64,000 nt of DNA. It comes from an uncultured Clostridia bacterium. Lineage in GTDB: Bacteria > Bacillota > Clostridia > UBA1381. The stretch lies in assembly GCA_959602045.1 (NCBI GenBank), contig CAUGRT010000001.1:1-64000 (forward strand), in the 5' to 3' direction. The position numbers were made by a program, and so were the translations under genes. This document shows positions 16,285 to 26,600 of the stretch, one piece after another. Under the pieces are notes generated by a model that had not been told where the DNA came from, ran no database searches, and worked only from the letters and a program-made list of their open reading frames with translations. Position 1 is the first letter of the stretch. Each line of letters begins with the position of its first letter.

Positions 16285-17046
16285 ATGAAAAAAGACTATC
16301 ATCTTCACCCCAATATCATCAATAATCCCTCACAAGCAGAAGAATTTATTGCGCAGGCGATTCGGCTGGGATTTGAAGAAATCTGCTTTACCGATCACAT
16401 GCCGTTTTCGATCACCCATCATGAGTTTGACAGAATCCCGGACGGTTCGGTAGGTGAATACTGTAAACGCGTAAAGGAGCTTGCGCAGCTTCATAAAAAT
16501 GAAATTACCATAAAAACCGGAATTGAAATTGATTATCACCCCTATTATGAACAGGAAATCAAATCAGTGCTTGCTCAAGGTGAATTTGACTACGTTTTAG
16601 GCTCATCGCACTTGAATATCGCCGGTTATAGGATTGATTTTAAAAATACATTAAGAACAGAATTTGCGCGTATGGTTCTTGCCAACTACCTATGCGCCGC
16701 AAAATCCGGTTTATTCCATACGATCTCACACCTGGATGTTTACAGATGGGTATTTTCAGAGCAGCAAGCCTATCCTCTGATCGAGGATGATTTCAAGGTT
16801 TCCTCCTGCTCTGACATTTTGGAAGAACTCTTTTCGGTTCTTGAAAAAAACAACATCTGTCTGGAGCTGAACGCCGCACCGCTGTATAAAAAATTTGATC
16901 ACTGCGGCTTTTATCCGCAGAAAGAAATTCTTGACATTGCGAAAAAATACAACATCAAATACCGATACGGTTCCGACGCACATACTCCCGACAAAGTTGG
17001 CTTTGGGTATGATCTTATCAAAAGCTCCGGACTTCTGAATGATTAA
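16285..17046 (+). CDS. PHP-domain phosphatase, histidinol-phosphatase type
   Basis: A 253-residue PHP metal-dependent phosphoesterase. Metal-ligand motifs are HLHPN at the N-terminus (residues 6-10), CFTDHMPF near 37-44, a glutamate in GIEIDYH and the terminal GSDAHTP. The overall layout matches HisJ-type histidinol phosphatases, but no his genes are present, so another sugar or polyol phosphate is possible. ATG 16285 follows AAAGGAA. The 3' end overlaps the converging nagA gene by 29 bp, an unusual tail-to-tail overlap. Confidence 0.82.
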   Translation: MKKDYHLHPNIINNPSQAEEFIAQAIRLGFEEICFTDHMPFSITHHEFDRIPDGSVGEYCKRVKELAQLHKNEITIKTGIEIDYHPYYEQEIKSVLAQGEFDYVLGSSHLNIAGYRIDFKNTLRTEFARMVLANYLCAAKSGLFHTISHLDVYRWVFSEQQAYPLIEDDFKVSSCSDILEELFSVLEKNNICLELNAAPLYKKFDHCGFYPQKEILDIAKKYNIKYRYGSDAHTPDKVGFGYDLIKSSGLLND

Positions 17047-18166
17047 GTTGGCTTTCCCCTCGGATCAGCGTTTGCCGAACGGTCATATCCGGTTCAACAA
17101 TCACCATATCGGCATACTTGCCGACCTCCAAAGACCCCCGTACTTTTTCCTCCCCGATAACGCGTGCCGGGTTCAAGGAAGCCATATTCACCACTTCATA
17201 GATCGGCAGCTGCGTATGCTCCATGAAATTTCTGACCGCACGATTCAACGTCAGAATACTCCCGGCAATCGTTCCGTCGTGTAGACGACATTCAACGCCT
17301 TTCACCGTTACCGGCTGACCCCCCAACGTATATTCGCCATCGGGCATTCCTCCGGCACGCATGCAATCGGTGATGAGAACCAGCTTGTTTCCTTTTAATT
17401 TTGCAACAATTTTATACAAAACAGGACTTACATGAAAGGTGTCGGCAATCAGTTCACAGCTTACAGCATCATCGGAAAGTGCCGCACCGATTACCCCTAC
17501 CGCGCGATGGCTGAACGGAGTCATAGCATTAAATAAATGCGTTACATGACTTGCACCGTTCATAAACGCAGAATGAGTCTGCTCATAGGTCGCATCGGTA
17601 TGCCCGACCGAAAGCGTAATATCGGTATGCTCGGAAATATACTTTATGAACCGGTTATCATCGTCCTGCTCCGGCGCAAGAGTCAGAAGCTTGATTTTAT
17701 CTTGATTGTTCATAACAAATTCAATATTCGGTTTTTGAATGTATTGTGCATCTTGAGCGCCTTTTTTTGTGGGATTGATAAACGGACCCTCAACATTCGC
17801 ACCCAAAATCTCCGCACCTTTATTTTTGTTCTTTAATTCGCCGATAATATCCAAAGCGGCTTGCACCTCGTTCATCGGAATTGTCATGGTTGTCGGGCAC
17901 CATGCCGTTACGCCGTTTTTCGGCAGCTCCGCAGCAATTTTTAAAAGATCGTCCTTTTTACCGTCCGAAGTGTCACAGCCTTTATAGCCGTGAATGTGAA
18001 TATCAATCAGCCCCGGAATAACATAAGCGCCCTTGGCATCAATCAGCTCAGCATCGCCTGTCGGAATATCCGTTCCGATCTGCCCGATTTTTTCATCGAA
18101 AAGAATAACCCCATCCCGGATCACGGAATCCTTTGTTACAATATTTCCATTGATAATTGCTTTCAT
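17018..18166 (-). CDS. nagA: N-acetylglucosamine-6-phosphate deacetylase
   Basis: A 382-residue amidohydrolase-superfamily enzyme that removes acetate from GlcNAc-6-phosphate. Motifs include PGLIDIHIHG near residue 53, GANVEGPFI (catalytic-site Glu), SVGHTDA, THLFNAMTPFSHR and the terminal-domain ITDCMRAGG. The start is ATG 18166; GTG 18175 is an alternative. Downstream of the NagB-ROK gene (gap 54 bp) on the same strand, it supplies GlcN-6-P to NagB, so the two form one amino-sugar catabolic unit. Confidence 0.95.
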   Translation of the reverse strand: MKAIINGNIVTKDSVIRDGVILFDEKIGQIGTDIPTGDAELIDAKGAYVIPGLIDIHIHGYKGCDTSDGKKDDLLKIAAELPKNGVTAWCPTTMTIPMNEVQAALDIIGELKNKNKGAEILGANVEGPFINPTKKGAQDAQYIQKPNIEFVMNNQDKIKLLTLAPEQDDDNRFIKYISEHTDITLSVGHTDATYEQTHSAFMNGASHVTHLFNAMTPFSHRAVGVIGAALSDDAVSCELIADTFHVSPVLYKIVAKLKGNKLVLITDCMRAGGMPDGEYTLGGQPVTVKGVECRLHDGTIAGSILTLNRAVRNFMEHTQLPIYEVVNMASLNPARVIGEEKVRGSLEVGKYADMVIVEPDMTVRQTLIRGESQLNHSEVRSF

Positions 18167-18220
18167 TTTGAACACAAGTCCTCTCTGTTCTAAATCGTGA
18201 ATTTTCGTCTTTGCCCGATT

Positions 18221-19825
18221 TTATATCAGCAATGCTGCACCGATCGTACCGGCATCACTTTTCAGCCGTGAAATCATAATCTCCACATCTGCGTTTAATT
18301 TCTCCTTGATCCGGTTCAGCAACACGTCTCCGGCATTGGTAATTCCTCCGGACAAAACAATCATATCCGGGTCAAAAATATTGATAACGCCGCGTAAACC
18401 GACAGCGAGATGCTCGGCATAACGATCCAGAACCGCTGCCGCAGTATCGCACCCCTCCCGAACGGCTTCAAAAAACAGCTTTCCATCCAGAGAATTTTGA
18501 TGCTCCGCATAGAGACGATGTAAAAGACTATCGGGATTTTCCAAAGCAGCCTGCTCCGCAGATTGGATTAATGCCGTCGCCGATGCATATTGCTCAAAGC
18601 ATCCGCGCTGACCGCAGGGGCAAGGCTTTCCGTCCATCTGAATCGAAAAATGACCGATTTCGCCGGCGCTTCCTCTCCCCTCATAGATTTTATGATCTAT
18701 GATAATTCCTCCGCCGATGCCAGTACCAAGGGATAGCATGACGAGATTTTTCACCGCTTTCTCGTTTCCGCAGATCGCTTCTCCCAACGCAGCACAGTTC
18801 GCATCATTGGAAACCTTAACAGGAACATCCACCCGCTCCGCAATCGCTTTTTGCAGCGGAAAATTCTGCAACGGCAGATTGACAGCAGTAATGAAACCAT
18901 TTCGGTTAATTCCGGGCGTTCCGATACCGATTCCGGAAATGCAATACTGATTCATCAAATCATCGCACTTTTTTACAATATCGTCAATCAGCTTTTCCGC
19001 AGATGAAACATCCGTCGGGATGGACTCCTTATGAATGAGCTGCAAGCTCTCGTTCAGTACGCCGAACTTAATTTCCGTACCGCCGATGTCAATGCCGATC
19101 CGGTCATTCGAGTAAGCCTCCTTATCGCAAATCAGTGTAACATCGCTATGTACTTTCAGCATAGACGCCGGCATTTCCGTTGAAATACTGCTCGTCAGCA
19201 ATGCCTTGACAGCGTTATGCTTATTCTTTCCGCCGGCAAGCAAAATAATTTTCCGTGCTTTCAAAATCGTTCCGATTCCCATCGTCAGAGCCTGTGTGGG
19301 AACCTCGGAAATATCATCAAAGAATCGGGAATTTGCCTCAATCGTGTTTTCGGTAAGATTCGTCAAATGCGTCCGAGAATCCAGATTCGCATCCGGCTCA
19401 TTGAAACCGATATGACCGTTTTGACCGATTCCCAAAATTTGAAGATCAATGCCGCCGCTCTGCTCGATCAGACTTTCATACTCCGCACACTCCCGCGCCG
19501 TATCCTCACAGGTACCGTCCAAAAGATGTGTGTTTTTGGGGTCGATATTGATTTTTGAAAACAAATGCTCGTTCATAAAATAATGATAGCTTTGTTCATT
19601 GTCATCGGCTAAGGGATAATATTCATCCAAATTAAATGTGCGAATATCCTTAAAGTCAATTTCACCGGCTTGATTCTTTTCAACCAGTTTCTGATACATC
19701 CCGATCGGTGTAGAACCGGTGGCAAGACCGAGAATACTTTTCGGATTTTTCTTCACTTGCTCCGCAACAATTTCCGCCGCCTTTTCGGAAAGCTTATCAT
19801 AATTATCACATACTATAATCTTCAT
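18221..19825 (-). CDS. nagB: Glucosamine-6-phosphate deaminase fused to ROK sugar kinase
   Basis: One open frame of 534 residues. Residues 1-240 are a complete NagB (LATGSTPIG, TFNLDEYYPL, IGQNGHIGFNEP, MGIGTIL), converting GlcN-6-P to fructose-6-P and ammonia. From residue 242 a complete ROK kinase follows at once (RIGIDIGGTE, GIGTPG, NDANCAALGE, GEIGHFS and the zinc motif CPCGQRGCFEQ), likely an N-acetylglucosamine or glucosamine kinase. There is no linker. Inside the junction lies an AAGGAGG and an ATG in another frame, so the fusion may stem from a one-base loss at 19102-19103. The start is ATG 19825 after GGAAGGGA. Confidence 0.9.
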   Translation of the reverse strand: MKIIVCDNYDKLSEKAAEIVAEQVKKNPKSILGLATGSTPIGMYQKLVEKNQAGEIDFKDIRTFNLDEYYPLADDNEQSYHYFMNEHLFSKINIDPKNTHLLDGTCEDTARECAEYESLIEQSGGIDLQILGIGQNGHIGFNEPDANLDSRTHLTNLTENTIEANSRFFDDISEVPTQALTMGIGTILKARKIILLAGGKNKHNAVKALLTSSISTEMPASMLKVHSDVTLICDKEAYSNDRIGIDIGGTEIKFGVLNESLQLIHKESIPTDVSSAEKLIDDIVKKCDDLMNQYCISGIGIGTPGINRNGFITAVNLPLQNFPLQKAIAERVDVPVKVSNDANCAALGEAICGNEKAVKNLVMLSLGTGIGGGIIIDHKIYEGRGSAGEIGHFSIQMDGKPCPCGQRGCFEQYASATALIQSAEQAALENPDSLLHRLYAEHQNSLDGKLFFEAVREGCDTAAAVLDRYAEHLAVGLRGVINIFDPDMIVLSGGITNAGDVLLNRIKEKLNADVEIMISRLKSDAGTIGAALLI

Positions 19826-19894
19826 GTAACCATTCCCTTCCATGCTGTAAAGCACAAAACTTTTATTATCTATATCATAACCGCAACCGATAAG

Positions 19895-19917
19895 AATGTA
19901 TTTACACAAAATACATT
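19895..19917. promoter_or_regulatory. Operator-like inverted repeat in the nag divergent region
   Basis: AATGTATTT, 5 nt, AAATACATT: a perfect 9 bp inverted repeat between the divergent NagB-ROK gene and the AraC-family gene. It is the best candidate for the site through which amino-sugar supply controls this locus. Confidence 0.6.
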
Positions 19918-19944
19918 TTTATTTATCTTTTTGTATCAAACAAG

Positions 19945-19973
19945 TTGCAGTATTGAATAAAGCATGATATAAT
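19945..19973 (+). promoter_or_regulatory. AraC-family gene promoter
   Basis: TTGCAG (19945-19950), 17 nt, TATAAT (19968-19973), 33 bp upstream of the start codon at 20007. Confidence 0.78.
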
Positions 19974-20006
19974 AAAAGCAAGATTATGACAGGAGGGAAA
20001 TCGGTC

Positions 20007-20906
20007 ATGGCAAATTATATCGGAATGAGATTAAAAGAGGAAATTAAAATCGACAAGCTGTACACGGTGCATTATTTTGAGTATTCCAGAGAATTTGAAT
20101 TCACGGGGGAACGTCATGATTTCTGGGAATTGGTTTACGTGGATAAAGGCGATGTCCGGGTCGATGCCGAAGATCAGAACTTTCTTTTAAAGCGCGGAGA
20201 GGTGATCTTCCATAAGCCGAACGAATGGCATAATATTCATGCCACCGGTGTAAACGCGCCCAATGTTGAAATTATAACCTTTGCCTCCCATTCGCCGTCA
20301 ATGCGTTTTTTCGAAAATAAAATTCTTTCCGTCGGGCAAAGGCAAAAAGAACTTTTATCAAAGATTATATCCGAATACACGCTCGCTTTCCAAACGCCCC
20401 TCAACGATGTTTATACGCAAAAGCTGGAACGGCGCAAAAACGGAGAGATTGCAGCGGAACAGCTGATTCGGATGTACCTGTGCGAATTTTTGATTTTATT
20501 TTTGCGGAATAATTCCGATAACCGTCAAAAAACAACCGGAACGCTCCGCAGCGATAACGAAGTATTGAATCTCTTGCTGCATTATATGGACGGGCATATC
20601 CTGCAATCTGTAACCTTGCGCGATTTGATGCAATACAGCGGAACAAACCGAACTGCAATCGAAAGACTATTCCGTGAGAATTTCGGAAAGGGCGCTTTGG
20701 AATATTTCAGCGAATTAAAGATTAAATTGGCAAAGCAATATCTGCGTGAGGGTGATTATAATATTACGCAGATTGCAGAGCTGCTGGGATATTCAAGTAT
20801 TCACTATTTTTCAAGACGTTTCAAGCAAACAACCGATATGACGCCGACGGAATATCAGCTATCCATCAAATCCATGCTGAAAGATTTCGAAATTCCTATA
20901 AAATAA
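20007..20906 (+). CDS. AraC-family transcriptional regulator with cupin sensor domain
   Basis: A 299-residue regulator. The N-terminal cupin-like sensor (about 20-110; RHDFWELVYVDKG and FHKPNEWHNI are typical) is followed by a C-terminal double helix-turn-helix (about 200-290) with LREGDYNITQIAELLGY and SRRFKQTTDMTPTEYQ. The start is ATG 20007 after AGGAGGGAAA. Divergent to the NagB-ROK/nagA unit, it is the obvious candidate regulator of amino-sugar use; the ligand is unknown. A two-way terminator follows. Confidence 0.88.
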   Translation: MANYIGMRLKEEIKIDKLYTVHYFEYSREFEFTGERHDFWELVYVDKGDVRVDAEDQNFLLKRGEVIFHKPNEWHNIHATGVNAPNVEIITFASHSPSMRFFENKILSVGQRQKELLSKIISEYTLAFQTPLNDVYTQKLERRKNGEIAAEQLIRMYLCEFLILFLRNNSDNRQKTTGTLRSDNEVLNLLLHYMDGHILQSVTLRDLMQYSGTNRTAIERLFRENFGKGALEYFSELKIKLAKQYLREGDYNITQIAELLGYSSIHYFSRRFKQTTDMTPTEYQLSIKSMLKDFEIPIK

Positions 20907-20936
20907 TGGGACTGCAAAAGCAGCCCCATTATTTTC
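20901..20936. terminator. Bidirectional terminator
   Basis: AAAATAATGGGACTGC (20901-20916) pairs with GCAGCCCCATTATTTT (20921-20936) apart from one G-C to wobble change. It lies between the converging AraC gene and ackA. Confidence 0.88.
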
Positions 20937-20988
20937 GCCGATACCGCCCATGGCAAAAATCGTGCTATGGGTGATTTTATTCAAGCTT

Positions 20989-22182
20989 TTAGCCCTCAAC
21001 TAATCTCTTTGTATCAATGGCAATCATCAATTCCTCGTTGGTCGGAATCACGAGCGTCTTAACCTTTGCACCGTCAGCCGTAATATCAACAGCACCTCTT
21101 GTATTATTCTTCTCGTCATCCACTGCAATACCGATGAACTCCAAACCGTCTGTCGCATTCTTTCTTACCCATTCGTCATGCTCGCCTACGCCGGCAGTAA
21201 AGACAACCGCGTCAACGCCGCCCATAACCGCAGCATAAGAACCGATGTATTTCTTAACACCGTATGCAAACATATCCAAAGCCAGCTGTGCTCTCTCATT
21301 GCCCTCAGCCGCTGCATTGGACAAATCTCTGAAGTCCGAAGAAACGCCCGAAACGCCGAATACACCCGACTTTTTATTCATCAGGTTATCCACCTCGTCC
21401 ACGCTCATACCTTTCTTTAACAGATAGGTAACAACCGCCGGGTCCATAGAACCGGTTCTTGTTCCCATCTCCAAACCGTCAAGCGGCGTAAATCCCATAG
21501 AGGTATCCACGCACTTTCCGCAATCAACCGCACTGACGGAAGAACCGTTGCCGAGGTGACAGGTAATGATCTTCAAATCTTTCAAATCCTTGCCGAGATA
21601 TTCAGCTGCCTTTTGTGCCACATACTTATGGCTTGTACCGTGGAAACCGTACTTTCTGATTCTGTCTGTTTCATACAGTTCATAAGGCAGAGCATACATA
21701 TATGCCTTTGCCGGCATAGTCTGATGGAATGCGGTATCAAAAACACCAACCTGCGGTACGCCCGGCATAATCTTTTCACAAGCTTCAATTCCGATAATAT
21801 TCGGCGGATTGTGCAGCGGCGCAAGTGGAATACATCTCTCCAATGCTTCCTTGACCTTGCCGTCAATAATGCAGGAATCCGCAAACTCCTCAGCGCCATG
21901 TACCACTCTGTGACCTACAGCACCGATTTCGTCCATGGACTTGATCACACCATGCTCCGGATCAACCAACGCGTCAATAACCATCTGAATGGCATCGCTG
22001 TGATCCTTCATCGGCTTCTCAATCTTTGTCTTTGTATCCTTTGCCGTATTGGTGTGCTGGATATTCGAACCCTCGATTCCGATTCTTTCACAAAGTCCCT
22101 TTGCCAGAACTTCTTCCTTTGTCATGTCGATAAGCTGGTACTTCAAGGACGAAGAACCGGCATTGATAACCAAAATATTCAT
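20989..22182 (-). CDS. ackA: Acetate kinase
   Basis: A 397-residue ASKHA-fold kinase that makes ATP and acetate from acetyl phosphate. NAGSSSLKYQL at the N-terminus, FDTAFHQTMP near residue 148, GFHGTSHKYV, HLGNGSSV and FTAGVGEH are all present. It lies 52 bp downstream of pta on the same strand, the standard fermentative pta-ackA pair. An upstream GAAGGGAG lies unusually far from the ATG (about 15 nt). Confidence 0.97.
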   Translation of the reverse strand: MNILVINAGSSSLKYQLIDMTKEEVLAKGLCERIGIEGSNIQHTNTAKDTKTKIEKPMKDHSDAIQMVIDALVDPEHGVIKSMDEIGAVGHRVVHGAEEFADSCIIDGKVKEALERCIPLAPLHNPPNIIGIEACEKIMPGVPQVGVFDTAFHQTMPAKAYMYALPYELYETDRIRKYGFHGTSHKYVAQKAAEYLGKDLKDLKIITCHLGNGSSVSAVDCGKCVDTSMGFTPLDGLEMGTRTGSMDPAVVTYLLKKGMSVDEVDNLMNKKSGVFGVSGVSSDFRDLSNAAAEGNERAQLALDMFAYGVKKYIGSYAAVMGGVDAVVFTAGVGEHDEWVRKNATDGLEFIGIAVDDEKNNTRGAVDITADGAKVKTLVIPTNEELMIAIDTKRLVEG

Positions 22183-22234
22183 GTTTCTAATCCTAAACTC
22201 CCTTCAAAAAATCATGTAGCTTTCCGATATGTAA

Positions 22235-23233
22235 TCAGCCTTGCGCCTGGATTGCGGTAATTGCGATAACACCGGCAATATCCTCTGCTGTGCAGCCTCT
22301 GGATAAGTCGTTTACCGGCTTTGCAATTCCCTGTAAAATCGGGCCGTAAGCGTCTGCCTTTGCTAATCTCTGAACCAGCTTGTAGCCGATATTTCCTGCG
22401 TCAAGATTCGGGAATACCAAAACATTTGCCTGACCGGCAACCTTCGAACCCGGAGCTTTCTGCTGTGCAACGGAATCTACGATTGCCGCATCCAGCTGAA
22501 GCTCACCGTCAATCAGCAAGTCCGGTCTTTTCTCCTGTGCAAGCTTTGTTGCTTCTCTCATCTTGTCTACCAATGCATGCTTTGCACTGCCGTAGGTGGA
22601 GTGTGAAAGCATTGCGATCTTAGGCTCAGCGCCAACCAGCTGCTTGAATGACGCAGCCGAAGAAATGGCGATCTCCGAAACCTCATCGGAATTGGGATCC
22701 TGATTCAGACCGGAATCGGCAAAAATAAAGGTTCCGTTCTGACCGTATTCACAATTCGGTACATTCAAAATGAAAAATGCGGAAACCAGTTTTGTACCCG
22801 GAGCCGTCTTTAAAATCTGCAAGGACGGACGAATTACGTTTGCCGATGAGTTGATTGCGCCGGCAACCATACCGTCTGCATCGCCCATTTTTACCATCAT
22901 AACACCGAAATAAAGCGGATTCTTGATTGTTTCTGCCGCCTGCTCCGGAGTCACACCCTTTTTCTTTCTTAATTCATAAAATGCGTCCGCATAAGCGCCG
23001 GCTTTCTCGGACTTCTCCGGATCAACAATCTCTGCGCCCGTAATATCAATCTTTTCCGCTTCGGCTATCTTGTTTATTTTATCAGCATTACCAACCAGCT
23101 TGATCTTCGCATAGCCTTCCTTTAAAGCAATCCCTGCTGCCTTAATGGAACGAAGCTCCTCACCCTCAGCCAAGACAATCGTCTTAATATCCGTTTTCGC
23201 TTTTGCTTTCAAATTTTCGATAAACGTATTCAT
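22235..23233 (-). CDS. pta: Phosphate acetyltransferase
   Basis: A 332-residue phosphotransacetylase (short Pta form, no DRTGG or AAA domain) converting acetyl-CoA and phosphate to acetyl phosphate. DGMVAGAINSSANVIRPSLQ, SCREEN-type ADSGLNQDPN and the C-terminal PVNDLSRGC motif are diagnostic. The start is ATG 23233 after AAAGGAG at 9 nt. It has its own promoter at 23335-23363 and is first gene of the pta-ackA unit. Confidence 0.96.
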   Translation of the reverse strand: MNTFIENLKAKAKTDIKTIVLAEGEELRSIKAAGIALKEGYAKIKLVGNADKINKIAEAEKIDITGAEIVDPEKSEKAGAYADAFYELRKKKGVTPEQAAETIKNPLYFGVMMVKMGDADGMVAGAINSSANVIRPSLQILKTAPGTKLVSAFFILNVPNCEYGQNGTFIFADSGLNQDPNSDEVSEIAISSAASFKQLVGAEPKIAMLSHSTYGSAKHALVDKMREATKLAQEKRPDLLIDGELQLDAAIVDSVAQQKAPGSKVAGQANVLVFPNLDAGNIGYKLVQRLAKADAYGPILQGIAKPVNDLSRGCTAEDIAGVIAITAIQAQG

Positions 23234-23334
23234 TTGCACAATCTCCTTTGTCACTACGGTATCCATGCCGTATTTTATTATTTTTTATCGGATAGAACTG
23301 CTTTTCCATCCTTAAAAATATAGAAACCTTTTTT

Positions 23335-23363
23335 ATTATATAACACTTTTATACAATTTTCAA
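23335..23363 (-). promoter_or_regulatory. pta-ackA promoter
   Basis: On the minus strand TTGAAA (23363-23358), 17 nt, TATAAT (23340-23335), about 100 bp upstream of the pta start codon. Confidence 0.82.
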
Positions 23364-23500
23364 GTAGCTATGCTGAAAAAAATCAAAAAAAATCTTGAGT
23401 TTTCCCCTTTTCGCGTCTAAAAAAGCAACTTTGCTTTCAATTTTGCAATAAAACACAAAATCGCTTTGCAAACTTCGACACAAACTGCATATTTTGCTAC

Positions 23501-23529
23501 TTGACTTCTCGACTAAAAATCATTATAAT
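23501..23529 (+). promoter_or_regulatory. Dehydratase-activase gene promoter
   Basis: TTGACT (23501-23506), 17 nt, TATAAT (23524-23529), about 118 bp upstream of the start codon. Confidence 0.85.
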
Positions 23530-23646
23530 AAATATAAATGTTATTAAAGATAAATTTCTACCTATTTATAATAGATTGTATTGGGGATATTTTCATCTCC
23601 GATTCCGGCAAAAACTCTGCCGGACAACACTAAGGAGGTATTGCGA

Positions 23647-26600
23647 ATGGGAAATAACAGCATATTACATATGGGAATCGATGTGGGATCAACGACCGTA
23701 AAGGTGGTGGTTCTTGACGAATCGAAGAATATTCTCTTTTCTGAATATCGCCGACATTTTTCGGATATTAAGAGCACGGTTGCAGGTTTATTTCAAGAGG
23801 TATATGAAACCATAGGGGAACGCAGCTTTACCGTTGTCATTACCGGTTCCGGAGGACTTCTTCTTTCCAATTCCCTGAGACTGCAATTTGTGCAGGAGGT
23901 CATTGCCAATAAGGCGGCAATCACCGAATTTCTGCCCCAAACGGACGTTGTCATCGAATTGGGCGGAGAGGATGCCAAAATCCTCTATCTGTCCGGCGGT
24001 CTGGAGCAGCGTATGAACGGAACCTGTGCCGGCGGAACAGGCTCCTTTATTGATCAGATGTCCATCTTATTAAAAACAGACGCATCGGGACTCAATGCGC
24101 TTGCGGAAAAGCACAAGGTGATTTACCCGATCGCCGCGCGCTGCGGTGTTTTCGCCAAATCCGATGTGCAGCCGCTTTTGAACGAAGGTGCGGCAAAAGA
24201 GGATGTTGCCGCTTCGATTTTGCAGGCGGTGGTTACGCAGACCATCAGCGGTCTGGCACAGGGGCGTCCGATTAAGGGAAATATTGTATTTCTCGGCGGG
24301 CCGCTGCACTTTCTGCCGCAGCTGCGCCGTCAGTTTGAAGAAACCTTAAAGGAAAATGCCACATCCTTTACCACACCCGAAAATGCTCAGCTGTTTGTAG
24401 CAATCGGTGCGGCATTGATGTACGATAAAAAATCCGTCACCACCTTACCGGAATTAATGGAAAATCTGAAAAATGCAAAAGACGCAGATGCGGAAATCAC
24501 CCGAATCCGCAAGCTTTTCTTAAACGACTCGGAACGGGATGAATTTTTTGAGTGCCACGCCCGTCATGTGGCAAAACGCGGTGATATTAAAACGGCAAAA
24601 GGCCCTGTCTTTTTGGGAATGGACATCGGTTCAACAACCATCAAAGCGGCGCTGATTGATGAAAATGCCAATATTTTATACACCTATTACGGAAAAAATG
24701 AAGGCTCGCCAATCACCTCCGGAATCAATATTCTGCGTGATTTATACGCACAGCTCCCGAAAGGCGCGTTTATTGCAAACGCCTGCACAACCGGATACGG
24801 GGAACTGCTGCTGAAAACGGCGTTCCGGATTCGCGAGGGTGAAATTGAAACGATTGCACACTATAAGGCTGCCAATCACTTCTCTCCCGGTGTTGATTTT
24901 ATCATTGACATCGGCGGTCAGGATATGAAATGTATGAAAATCAAAAATGGCGTAATCGACAGTATTATGCTGAACGAAGCCTGTTCCTCCGGCTGCGGAT
25001 CATTTATCCAGACCTTTGCCGAAAGCTTAGGCATGGATACCATTTCCTTTGCCAAAGAGGCGCTGACTGCCGAAAACCCTGTCGATCTGGGAACGCGCTG
25101 TACGGTTTTCATGAATTCGCGCGTAAAACAGGCGCAAAAAGAAGGCGCAACGGTCGGCGACATCAGCGCCGGACTCTCTTATTCCGTTGTCCGAAATGCG
25201 CTATATAAGGTAATTAAGCTGCGCGATCCCAATCTGATGGGCGAAAATATTGTCGTACAGGGCGGCACCTTTAACAATAATGCCATTCTGCGTTGTTTCG
25301 AGCTGTTGACCGGAAAGAATGTTGTCCGTCCGGATATTGCCGGAATCATGGGCGCATTCGGTTCGGCACTGATTGCGCAGGAGCGTTGGGACGGCGGCGA
25401 TTGCGATATTCTCGCGGAGGATGAACTGGACGAATTTCAATTCAAAACCTCTCTGACGCGCTGCAAAAAATGCTCCAACCATTGTCAGCTGACGATTACC
25501 GACTTTGGCGACGGAGGTCGCTTTGTTTCCGGAAATCGCTGCGAACGCGGTGCCGGGATGGAACGCCCGAAGAATCAGCTGCCGAATTTATTTTACTATA
25601 AATACAAACGTGTATTCCAATATAAACCGCTTGAGAATGCGCCAATGGGCGAAATCGGCTTGCCCAGAGTGCTGAATATGTACGAAAATTATCCGCTCTG
25701 GTTTACGATTTTCACGGAATTAGGTTTCCGCGTACGGATTTCCGCCCGAAGCACCCATGAAATCTACGAAAAAGGCATTGAATCCATCCCATCGGAAAGC
25801 GCATGCTATCCGGCAAAGCTGGTGCATGGACACATTCAGGATTTAATCGACAAGGGAGTTCGGACAATTTTTTATCCGTGTATCCCATATGAGCAGATTG
25901 AATACAGTGATGCAGGAAACCACTTCAATTGCCCGATGGTTACCTCTTATCCGGAGGTCATTTATAACAACATGGACGTTGTGCGTGCGCCCGGAATAAA
26001 GTTTATTTATCCGTTTATGAACCTTGCGGATAAACCCTCCTTTAAACGGCAGATGTTCAAAGCCCTCAAGGAATTTGGGTTTACCAAAGCGCAATTGGAC
26101 GCGGCATGCGATAAAGGCTTTGAGGAGCTTCAGCATTTTAAAGAGGATATTCGCGCAAAGGGCGAAGAAACACTGAAATGGCTTGAAGAAAATGACAAGC
26201 GCGGAATCGTTCTTGCCGGCAGACCGTACCATATCGACCCCGAAATCAATCACGGGATTCCCGATATGATCAATTCTCTCGGCTTTGCGGTACTGAGCGA
26301 GGATAGCGTCGCCCATCTGGGTCATTTGCAGCGCGACATCCGCGTTGTCGATCAGTGGGCATATCATACGCGTCTTTATGAAGCAGCAGCGGAGGTCATT
26401 AAAAATAATCGGTTAGAGCTGATTCAGCTAAACTCTTTCGGCTGTGGTCTGGACGCGGTTACGACCGATCAGGTTCAGGAAATCCTGCAATCCAATGAGA
26501 AAATCTATACCACGCTGAAAATTGATGAGGTATCCAACCTCGGCACAGCGCGGATTCGTGTCCGTTCCTTAAAGGCGGCGATTCAGGAAAGAGCGGATAA

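Larger units (their letters stand above)
23234..23646. other. Intergenic region between pta and the activase gene
   Basis: About 410 bp, very AT-rich, holding two divergent promoters (23335-23363 and 23501-23529) and no gene. The activase leader between them and 23647 is about 110 nt and shows no obvious hairpin. Confidence 0.6.
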
